Below, piece after piece: positions 1-5,482 of a DNA stretch of 6,769 bases. The notes under the pieces were generated by a model. The model was not told the origin of the DNA. It searched no databases and saw only the letters and a program-made list of their open reading frames with translations. Numbering within the stretch: the first letter of the stretch is position 1; each line of letters begins with the position of its first letter. This stretch comes from an uncultured Eubacteriales bacterium (lineage in GTDB: Bacteria > Bacillota > Clostridia > Peptostreptococcales > Anaerovoracaceae). The position numbers and the translations under genes are program-made. The stretch spans positions 1 to 6,769 of the forward strand of contig CADBSP010000238.1 in assembly GCA_902797405.1 (NCBI GenBank). Direction: 5' to 3'.

Positions 1-209
1 ACGACAGGTACACCGTTGTACGCCTTTCTGCCTATTAGGAAATCTCCGGTTATTGCTATGAGGTCAACGCTATACGGCTTTGATGCTTCATGCTTTTTCA
101 GTGATGCTATTACCTCATTGCCATTTTCGTTATGAAGATCAGAAACTAAGGCAATAGAAATAGGACGCTTTATCTTTTTTGATTCAATTACATACGTGGT
201 TTCTTTCAT
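1..209 (-). CDS. Calcineurin-like metallophosphoesterase, N-terminal part (cut by window edge)
   Basis: The first 69 codons of a minus-strand gene that runs off the left edge. The translation has the opening signature of the calcineurin-like metallophosphoesterase fold: a beta-strand ending in VSDLH, giving the metal-binding Asp24-x-His26, then IAITGDF with the second metal-site Asp56 in a Gly-Asp pair. Enzymes of this superfamily use two metal ions to hydrolyse phosphoesters; the substrate cannot be told from this fragment. It begins 84 bases after the stop of the upstream nuclease gene and could be co-transcribed with it. The start is uncertain. ATG at 209 is the only ATG/GTG/TTG in the open stretch after the nuclease stop, but it has no Shine-Dalgarno sequence. 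The frame stays open without a start codon for 27 codons upstream, back to the TAATAA that ends the nuclease. The family call is secure; start and specificity are not. Confidence 0.8.
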   Translation of the reverse strand, partial: MKETTYVIESKKIKRPISIALVSDLHNENGNEVIASLKKHEASKPYSVDLIAITGDFLIGRKAYNGVPV

Positions 210-293
210 GTTTGTGAAAGGAGTTTTAGATACTCTGTTTTTTGCTTGCTTGATAAGTGAGGTTTTTGCTGGCCAATCTGCGATACAGAGTTA

Positions 294-1346
294 TTATTCC
301 TGAGCCAACGCAACATCTTCTTCGGAAAAGCCAAAGCTAATTATTTCCGCAGGTGAAAAACGGGAAAGAAGCTTCTTTATTGAATCGAGTTTTCCCTGCT
401 CAATACCTTGCTCAATACCTTGCTCAATACCTTGCTCTATGCCCTGCTCAATGCCTAAAGCGATACCTTCGTTGTATATGTGTTTCTCCGGATAGTCTAG
501 TATTTGCCCGCCCATAATCTTACGTACTCCTTCCTGAATATTAGAATAATGTCTCGTTAGTGCTGTTGAAACTGTATTCGTCATTCTCACAAGTGAGAGC
601 ATATCATAACTGCTTATTTTACCCGACCTACAGGATGCACCTAATCGGTTAACAATTGATTGAAAGTGGTTGCTGAAATCTCTAAGCCTTGTCTCGTCGT
701 CATTTATTTCTGCGAATTCTGATTCAAATGCAAATAGATGGAATGGAATCAGAAAATAAAGATTCTTTTCGAATATATCGTCAATACTGTAGTCCTTGGC
801 TTTAAGCACTTTTATAGGATATTCAACAAAGCGTCCTCCCTGAAAGTTTATTCTGACGCTCATTTCATCAGGTGTATTCTTCCCGTGCCTTAAAAAGATA
901 ATTCCGGACTCAGGAAAATTCACTGTCAAATAGTTATTGTCCAACTCACTATAGTTCAGAGCTATCTGGCTGTCATATTCAAACATTCTGATAAGCATGC
1001 TGTTGTCCGGACTACTCTGACATTCTATGTGATATCGCTTATCCTGTTTATCACGTGTCCCTGAAATAAGGATATGTGAGTCGGTGATTACTTTCGACTT
1101 TGAGCCATCTGATTTAGCTACAAATCTTTCGTTTTGCAATGCGGTGACTTTTTCTTGACCAGTAAAGTTTTCACCGAAAACTTCGTTAACGAGAGGAATC
1201 ACCAAAGCGTTGCAATCTGTAAGAAGTGTGCGGTATACATCGTCATAGGGAGTGGGCGATGCATCGTAGTTTGTTGGTGTTTCTTTAATTGTGAATTCAG
1301 AAAGCGATGCAGTGAAGTCAAGCAATTCCTGTGTATATTCTAACAT
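294..1346 (-). CDS. Rpn-type PD-(D/E)XK nuclease / putative transposase family protein
   Basis: A complete 350-residue protein resembling the Rpn (recombination-promoting nuclease, 'PD-(D/E)XK nuclease family transposase') group, which is common in multiple copies in Clostridia. The nuclease core is visible as TDSHILISG (Asp89), then YHIECQ about 20 residues later (Glu108-x-Gln110, the ExQ variant of the ExK motif), followed by a helix with Arg120 and Tyr124 as in the family. The middle is a helical accessory region. Residues 298-317 are five exact Gly-Ile-Glu-Gln units, followed by a short helical C-terminal region (KLLSRFSPAEIISFGFSEED), the usual tail layout of these proteins. The start ATG at 1346 has a GGAG on the minus strand at 1354-1357, 7 bases away. 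No transposon ends or partner genes are visible. Family members studied in E. coli are DNA endonucleases that stimulate RecA-independent recombination; activity here is inferred. Confidence 0.85.
   Translation of the reverse strand: MLEYTQELLDFTASLSEFTIKETPTNYDASPTPYDDVYRTLLTDCNALVIPLVNEVFGENFTGQEKVTALQNERFVAKSDGSKSKVITDSHILISGTRDKQDKRYHIECQSSPDNSMLIRMFEYDSQIALNYSELDNNYLTVNFPESGIIFLRHGKNTPDEMSVRINFQGGRFVEYPIKVLKAKDYSIDDIFEKNLYFLIPFHLFAFESEFAEINDDETRLRDFSNHFQSIVNRLGASCRSGKISSYDMLSLVRMTNTVSTALTRHYSNIQEGVRKIMGGQILDYPEKHIYNEGIALGIEQGIEQGIEQGIEQGIEQGKLDSIKKLLSRFSPAEIISFGFSEEDVALAQE
396..455 (-). repeat. 12-bp tandem repeat encoding (GIEQ)x5
   Basis: Five contiguous 12-base units, minus-strand consensus GGTATTGAGCAA, encode Gly-Ile-Glu-Gln five times. 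The three central-to-distal copies are nearly identical, and the two nearest the N-terminus carry GGC for Gly and one ATA for Ile. Because the unit is a multiple of three, gain or loss of copies keeps the frame and only changes tail length. Such Gly-x-Glu-x tails are typical of the Rpn family. Confidence 0.95.
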
Positions 1347-1399
1347 ATGTTGTCTCCGATGTGTTAAGCTATTTCGATTGCAAGGATTATGATAGTTTC

Positions 1400-1429
1400 G
1401 ATATACATGACCTTTTAGTTAGTTCACAA
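1400..1429 (-). promoter_or_regulatory. Weak candidate promoter for the Rpn-type nuclease gene
   Basis: On the minus strand TTGTGA (1429-1424) and TATATC (1405-1400) are spaced by 18 bases, each matching the sigma-A consensus at four of six positions. Transcription would begin near 1393 and give a leader of about 47 bases. The -35 hexamer lies inside a perfect small palindrome, TAGTT-CAC-AACTA (1420-1432), which could be an operator. The match is weak and other placements are possible. Confidence 0.25.
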
Positions 1430-1527
1430 CTATGATGATTCGGAAAAGCCATCAAAGCAGTGTCGCCAAAAGGTTTTAATCCAATACCCTGTAACAGTTA
1501 AGCCAAAGTTTTCAAAATTCTAACATC

Positions 1528-1618
1528 TTCCCCATAGACGGTCAAATGAAGTTTTTCTTCACAAAACCATAAGGGGAACAACACAATTGAGTGTTGAAAA
1601 ATCAATGATTATGACCGT
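1528..1618 (+). other. Cluster of nested inverted repeats, possible structured RNA or operator region
   Basis: An outer 7-bp pair ACGGTCA (1538-1544) / TGACCGT (1612-1618) encloses two local hairpins: TGAAG-TTTTT-CTTCA (1547-1561) and CAACAC-AATTGA-GTGTTG (1579-1596). Just outside, TTCCCC (1528-1533) can pair with GGGGAA at 1573-1578, inside the outer pair, or with GGGGAA at 1625-1630 in the G-rich tract. These alternatives resemble a switchable fold, but no known RNA family is recognised. The strand is a guess, since no clear promoter precedes it on the plus strand. Confidence 0.3.
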
Positions 1619-1624
1619 TTTAAA

Positions 1625-1651
1625 GGGGAAACAAAGGGGAGGGTAAGGGGG
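1625..1651 (+). other. G-quadruplex-forming motif
   Basis: Four G-runs of 4, 4, 3 and 5 are separated by loops of 7, 1 and 3 bases, which satisfies the usual G3+N1-7 rule on the plus strand. The tract stands out in an otherwise AT-rich intergenic region. A perfect TATAAT follows at 1657-1662 but has no acceptable -35 at normal spacing, because the G-tract occupies that place. Confidence 0.6.
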
Positions 1652-1882
1652 AAAGGTATAATAAATAATGTTTATTCATGGAAATGCCTAAGTAAAAAGG
1701 ATATAATTATAAAATAGTTTTAAATCTTAGGCTAAATGGTGAAAAGGTAGGTGGCATTATACATAAATTGCGGATGTATTCGATTAACAAGGAAAACGGT
1801 GAAGTCTAGCTGATTTTTTCCCAGGGCTTCTTACTGAGAAATGTGATAAGTAATTTGAGAATAGATTGTAATTAGGATTTTT

Positions 1883-1912
1883 TTGCAATAATGGTTAGTT
1901 TTTTATTATAAT
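1883..1912 (+). promoter_or_regulatory. Sigma-A-type promoter for galE
   Basis: TTGCAA (1883-1888) and a perfect TATAAT (1907-1912) are separated by 18 bases. Transcription would start near 1919, giving a galE leader of roughly 105 bases. This is the best plus-strand promoter between the divergent genes. Confidence 0.6.
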
Positions 1913-2010
1913 ACACGTATACAGTTTATTATTAACATGAAACAGGGTTAAGCCAAGTTCAGTGAGGGTTTGCCTAAAACGCTGAAAGTGAACAAATATC
2001 CATGGATTCA

Positions 2011-2017
2011 AAGGAGG
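2011..2017 (+). promoter_or_regulatory. Ribosome binding site that fixes the galE start
   Basis: AAGGAGG lies 8 bases before ATG 2026. An in-frame ATG at 2002 would add eight residues (MDSKEEAF), but those codons contain this ribosome binding site and would precede the Rossmann strand that normally opens GalE, so 2026 is preferred. Confidence 0.9.
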
Positions 2018-2025
2018 AGGCTTTT

Positions 2026-3042
2026 ATGAAATACTTGCTTACCGGGGGTGCGGGTTATATCGGATCCCATACAGCGGTTGAGATGATAAATGAGGGGCAT
2101 GATATTGTAATTGTTGATAATCTTTCGAATAGCGACGAGATTGTTATAGATAGGATTGAAGAAATCACGGGAAAGCGACCGGTTTTCTATCCTTTTGATG
2201 TGGCGAATGAGGATCAGCTCGATGAGGTGTTCGCGCAGAATCAGATACAGGGCGTCATTCATTTTGCTGGACTGAAGGCGGTGGGTGAGTCGGTCCAAAA
2301 GCCGATTGAATACTATAGGAACAACTTGGATACCACGCTGACGCTCATGGAAACTATGAGAAAATACGGAGTGAAGGAATTGGTATTCAGCTCATCCGCC
2401 ACTGTTTACGGCGAGGAGAACAAGCCGCCATATTTGGAAACCATGAAGAGAGGTGCTTGCTCCAACCCATATGGTTGGACAAAGTCGATGATTGAGCAGA
2501 TTTTGACTGACGCGTCAATCGCAGACCCGGAGCTGTCGGTTGTTTTGCTCAGGTATTTCAATCCAATCGGGGCGCACGCATCGGGATTAATCGGCGAGGA
2601 TCCTCAGGGAATCCCAAACAATTTGATGCCATTCGTGTCCCAGGTTGCGGTCGGTAAGCTCCCGGAACTAACCATTTTCGGCGATGATTACGACACACCG
2701 GATGGAACTTGCAGGAGGGATTATATTCATGTCGTGGACCTGGCGGTTGGCCATGTGAAGGCAATTGAATTTGCATCAAAGAACAAAGGCACAGAGGTCT
2801 TCAACCTTGGCACCGGTACTCCGTACAGCGTGCTAGAGATTGTGAATACATTCCAGAAGGTCAATGAGACCCCGGTTCCATACAAGATTGGCGGACGTAG
2901 AGAGGGCGATTTGCAGGATTCTTGGGCAGATGCAACAAAGGCACGCGACATGCTGGGCTGGGTCGCAGAGCATTCGTTGGAAGATATGTGCCGCGATTCA
3001 TGGAACTGGCAAAGCAAGAACCCGAGCGGTTACAGGAAGTAA
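2026..3042 (+). CDS. galE: UDP-glucose 4-epimerase GalE
   Basis: A complete 338-residue short-chain dehydrogenase/reductase-fold epimerase, the same length as E. coli GalE and aligning with it almost without gaps. It interconverts UDP-glucose and UDP-galactose in the cytoplasm through a tightly bound NAD cofactor (Leloir pathway and supply of UDP-galactose for surface polymers). Visible hallmarks are the NAD motif G7-x-x-G10-x-x-G13, Asp31-Asn32 for the adenosine ribose, Asp58, FAGLKAVGES (80-89), the catalytic Ser124 in SSSATVYG, Tyr149 and Lys153 of the YxxxK pair, NPIGAHASG (179-187), and substrate-loop residues Asn199 and Arg292. Residue 299 is Ser, where E. coli has Tyr and human GALE has Cys. 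That position gates access of N-acetylated sugars, so activity on UDP-GlcNAc/UDP-GalNAc is plausible. It has its own promoter. The neighbours are not Leloir genes. The last codons are duplicated downstream in a 64-bp repeat. Confidence 0.97.
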   Translation: MKYLLTGGAGYIGSHTAVEMINEGHDIVIVDNLSNSDEIVIDRIEEITGKRPVFYPFDVANEDQLDEVFAQNQIQGVIHFAGLKAVGESVQKPIEYYRNNLDTTLTLMETMRKYGVKELVFSSSATVYGEENKPPYLETMKRGACSNPYGWTKSMIEQILTDASIADPELSVVLLRYFNPIGAHASGLIGEDPQGIPNNLMPFVSQVAVGKLPELTIFGDDYDTPDGTCRRDYIHVVDLAVGHVKAIEFASKNKGTEVFNLGTGTPYSVLEIVNTFQKVNETPVPYKIGGRREGDLQDSWADATKARDMLGWVAEHSLEDMCRDSWNWQSKNPSGYRK

Positions 3043-3150
3043 GGTCTAGGCGTTATTGTTTAACGGTAGCTAGCAAAGCAGGCGTCCGAGCGGTTACAGG
3101 AAGTAAGGCTTAAGTATCCTTATCTAACGGGAATTGGCAAAGTAGGAATC
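3001..3150 (+). repeat. 64-bp tandem duplication of the galE 3' end (two units plus a partial third)
   Basis: Unit 1 (3001-3064) contains the last 14 galE codons with the stop. Unit 2 (3065-3128) repeats it with clear similarity, including an exact 23-base match between 3022-3044 and 3086-3108 and a shared TAAC ending. A third, truncated copy (3129-about 3150) keeps only the first 20 or so bases. The anchor GCAAAG recurs at 3009, 3073 and 3137, exactly 64 bases apart. The period is not a multiple of three, so the copies do not extend the protein. They look like a decaying duplication after an intact gene end. Confidence 0.85.
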
Positions 3151-3161
3151 GTCACTACTTC

Positions 3162-3183
3162 ATCGCTTTAAAGTGATATTTTT
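3162..3183 (+). terminator. Weak candidate intrinsic terminator downstream of galE
   Basis: ATCGCT (3162-3167) and AGTGAT (3172-3177) form a 6-bp stem with one G-U pair and a TTAA loop, followed within two bases by TTTTT (3179-3183). The stem is short and AT-rich, so termination may be partial. It lies about 120 bases after the galE stop, between the 64-bp repeats and the 33-bp array. Confidence 0.35.
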
Positions 3184-3242
3184 AGAACACGCTATACTGT
3201 AAACTTGCTAGAGCTATGATAATACCGAAATCAGTATAATTA

Positions 3243-3630
3243 TTTGTAGCAATCTTACTAGTTAAGTAGTAATGGCTTTAGAACAATCTGGTTAGTCCAG
3301 AAACAATGATTTAGATTAATTTGGTTAGTCCAGTAATATTGTTTTAGAACAATCTGGCTAGTCAAACAATGATGATTTAGAACAATCTGGCTAGTCCAGA
3401 AACAATGCTTTAGAACAATCTGGCTAGTCCAGTAATAATGTTTTAGATCAATCTGGCTAGTCTAGAAATAAAGTTTTAGATTAATCTGTCTAGTTTAGAG
3501 ATAATGTTTTTAAATTAATCTGGCTAGTCCAGAAACAATGCTTTAAAGTCCAGTAATACTGTTTTAGAACAATCTGGCTAGTCTAGAAATAATGGGTTTA
3601 GAGTACTGTTGCCAGTTAGGTAATCCAGTT
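3243..3630 (+). repeat. 33-bp tandem repeat array, each full unit with a CTGGCTAGTCCAG core
   Basis: Ten contiguous units occupy 3277-3596, each beginning TTTAGA or TTTAAA. Unit starts are 3277, 3310, 3343, 3376, 3409, 3442, 3475, 3509, 3542 and 3563. Eight of the ten are 33 or 34 bases with only scattered changes; the third lacks part of its right arm but keeps 33 bases, and the ninth has lost 12 bases. Degenerate copies flank the array at 3243-3276 and 3597-about 3630. The core CTGGCTAGTCCAG is a near-palindrome whose arms (TCTGG/CCAGA) can form a 5-bp hairpin in most units. There are no unique spacers, so it is not a CRISPR, and stops in all plus frames exclude a coding repeat. It fills most of the gap between galE and the peptidase gene. 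Function is unknown. Confidence 0.92.
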
Positions 3631-3652
3631 TAAGTGATAACAAAAGAACAAT

Positions 3653-3657
3653 GGAGG
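3653..3657 (+). promoter_or_regulatory. Ribosome binding site that fixes the M3 peptidase start
   Basis: GGAGG lies 8 bases before ATG 3666. An in-frame ATG at 3651 overlaps this site and would add only MEDCL, so 3666 is the likely start. No convincing promoter is visible just upstream. TTGCCA at 3609-3614 matches a -35 at five of six positions, but no -10 sits at the right spacing. Confidence 0.85.
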
Positions 3658-3665
3658 ATTGTTTA

Positions 3666-5369
3666 ATGAAGTTTAAGGATATGAAGTATGAGAGACCGGA
3701 TATTGAAGCTATAAAGGCTGATACCCTTGCTTTGATTGAAAGATTTGAAAAGGCTGCGACTTACGAGGAAGCCAAAGCAATCATGCTGGAGATGGAGGAA
3801 CTAAATTCCCATGTCGATACGATGTTTACGCTTTGCGAGATTAGGCATTCGATAGACACTCGCGACGAATTCTATGACAAGGAAAATGACTTCATCGATC
3901 AAAATGAACCGGAGCTCGAAGAGACAGGAATTTTGTGGGTTAAGGCACTCCTTAAGAGTCCGTTCCGTAAGGAATTTGAACAGGAATACGGGACCGTTGC
4001 TTTCCTTAATGCAGAGATTCAGGATAGATCGTTTAAACCGGAGCTTGTTCCTTTGATGCAAAAGGAAAACGAGCTATCTTCTCAATATGCCAAGCTGATC
4101 GCTAATGCGCAAATTCCGTTTAAGGATGGCGTGTACACGCTTTCTCAACTCTCGCCGTTTAAGACGGATACGGATGACCAGACGCGCCTGGAAGCATGGA
4201 CGGCTGAAGGAAAGTGGTATAAGGACAATCAGCCGGAGCTCGACAGGATTTATGATGAGCTCGTAAAACTGAGAGACGAGATGGGTAGAACTCTAGGTCA
4301 CAAGAACTTTATCCCCCTTGGTTATGATAAGATGACCAGAAACTGCTACGATAAAAAAGATGTTGAAAAGTTCAGGGAAGCTGTTGTAAAATACCTGGTT
4401 CCTGTTGCGGAAAGTATCTATAAGAAGCAGGCTGAGAGGCTTGGAAAGACTTATCCTATGAGCTTCGCGGATAACGCATTGGAGTTTAGAAGCGGCAACC
4501 CGCGTCCTGCTGGCGATCCTGAATACATCTTGAAACAAGGTGACGCTTTCTATGATGATCTTTCTCCGGAGACAAGCGAGTTCTTTAGAACGATGAGAGA
4601 AAACGAGCTCCTGGACGTGCTTTCCACAGAGGGCAAGCAGGCAGGAGGTTATTGTACGGGAATCAGGGACTACCATGTGCCGTTTATATTCGCGAATTTC
4701 AATGGCACCCAACACGATGTGGAAGTAGTGACGCACGAGGCAGGGCATGCCTTTGCTTACTGGATGAATAGATTCAGAGTTCCTTCTGCCAATATTTGGC
4801 CGGGAATGGAAAGTGCCGAGGTCCACAGCATGAGCATGGAATTTTTCGGCGAGCACTGGGCTGATGGATTCTTTGGTAAAGACGCAAAGAAATTCCTATA
4901 CAGCCATCTGTCTTCATCTATCTGTTTTATCCCTTATGGAACCATGGTTGACCACTTCCAACATGAGGTTTACGAACACCCGGAAATGACTCCGGCTGAA
5001 CGCCATGCGACATGGAAGAGACTTCTTGGAATCTATATGCCGTGGATGAGGCTGGATGGAGAGATTCCGGTATATTCAGAGGGTCATGCCTGGCAGAGAC
5101 AACTCCACATTTACAGAAGTCCGTTCTATTATATAGATTATTGTTTAGCTCAGACAGTTGCTCTGGGATTCTGGGCAATGATTCAGGAAGACCGAGCAAA
5201 GGCCTGGGAACACTACATGGCCTTTACTAAGCAGGGAGGAAGCGAAGTGTTTACGGATCTTCTGAAGAATGCCGGTTTGGAAAGCCCATTTGATGAGGAA
5301 ACGCTGCGCGGTGTTTGCGAGAAAGCAAAGGCATACTTGGATGAATTCGATTTGACCGGGATTGCGTAG
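3666..5369 (+). CDS. M3 family zinc oligoendopeptidase
   Basis: A complete 567-residue cytoplasmic metallopeptidase of family M3 (thimet oligopeptidase/PepF relatives), which cleaves short peptides internally and recycles peptides from protein turnover or uptake. The active site is HEAGH at 357-361 (zinc ligands His357 and His361, catalytic Glu358), with the third ligand most likely Glu385 in SAEVHSMSMEFF, 24 residues on. Near the C-terminus H481-x-Y483 and PFYYIDY (486-492) match the conserved His/Tyr segment that contacts substrate in M3 enzymes. The N-terminal 200 residues are helical and charged, as in the family; there is no signal peptide. Length and the opening MKFKDMKYERPD suggest the M3 subgroup that is close to but distinct from classical PepF (about 600 aa), so no symbol is assigned. 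It follows the 33-bp array and precedes the membrane protein gene by 113 bases. Confidence 0.93.
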   Translation: MKFKDMKYERPDIEAIKADTLALIERFEKAATYEEAKAIMLEMEELNSHVDTMFTLCEIRHSIDTRDEFYDKENDFIDQNEPELEETGILWVKALLKSPFRKEFEQEYGTVAFLNAEIQDRSFKPELVPLMQKENELSSQYAKLIANAQIPFKDGVYTLSQLSPFKTDTDDQTRLEAWTAEGKWYKDNQPELDRIYDELVKLRDEMGRTLGHKNFIPLGYDKMTRNCYDKKDVEKFREAVVKYLVPVAESIYKKQAERLGKTYPMSFADNALEFRSGNPRPAGDPEYILKQGDAFYDDLSPETSEFFRTMRENELLDVLSTEGKQAGGYCTGIRDYHVPFIFANFNGTQHDVEVVTHEAGHAFAYWMNRFRVPSANIWPGMESAEVHSMSMEFFGEHWADGFFGKDAKKFLYSHLSSSICFIPYGTMVDHFQHEVYEHPEMTPAERHATWKRLLGIYMPWMRLDGEIPVYSEGHAWQRQLHIYRSPFYYIDYCLAQTVALGFWAMIQEDRAKAWEHYMAFTKQGGSEVFTDLLKNAGLESPFDEETLRGVCEKAKAYLDEFDLTGIA

Positions 5370-5482
5370 TGTGTTGTGTGGGATGAATGATTGAGCAGAG
5401 TGTGCTGTGCGTGACGATTGAGGTAGCAAAGCGCGGTGTGCCTAATGGCTGTGATTATGTTGCAGGATTGTGAATTTGCAGA

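Larger units (their letters stand above)
1347..2001. other. Divergent intergenic region between the nuclease gene and galE
   Basis: 655 AT-rich bases separate two divergent genes. No credible coding sequence is present: the longest ATG frames are a few codons. It contains a weak minus-strand promoter candidate for the nuclease (1400-1429), inverted repeats around 1528-1618, a G-quadruplex motif at 1625-1651 directly followed by TATAAT at 1657-1662, an inverted repeat GCCTAAG/CTTAGGC at 1686-1692 and 1726-1732, a small ATACAT/ATGTAT hairpin at 1759-1779, and the galE promoter at 1883-1912. An imperfect direct repeat built on GTTAAGCCAA occurs at 1497-1506 and 1947-1956. Confidence 0.8.

Noticed and set aside
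294..1346. Insertion sequence containing the Rpn-type gene
   Set aside because: The family is sometimes labelled 'transposase', but no terminal inverted repeats or target duplications flank the gene, so a mobile element cannot be called.
1668..1691. Seven-codon reading frame after the G-rich tract
   Set aside because: It is too short to support, and the upstream G-run is better explained as a G-quadruplex motif than as a ribosome binding site.
2002..2025. Eight-residue N-terminal extension of GalE
   Set aside because: These codons contain the AAGGAGG ribosome binding site for ATG 2026, and GalE proteins normally begin at the Rossmann strand.
3270..3460. Open minus-strand frame through several 33-bp units
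   Set aside because: It has no start codon or ribosome binding site and is closed by a stop in the sixth unit. A 33-base period simply copies an open frame.
3277..3596. CRISPR array
   Set aside because: The units abut directly with no unique spacers, and no cas gene is in the window.
3277..3596. Plasmid iterons or a replication origin
   Set aside because: No replication initiator gene or DnaA-box cluster is present, and the neighbours are ordinary chromosomal genes.
5370..5482. Promoter or terminator between the peptidase and membrane protein genes
   Set aside because: The stretch is G+T-rich; the only promoter-like pair (TTGAGG at 5418, CCTAAT at 5441) is poor, and no hairpin with a U-run is present.
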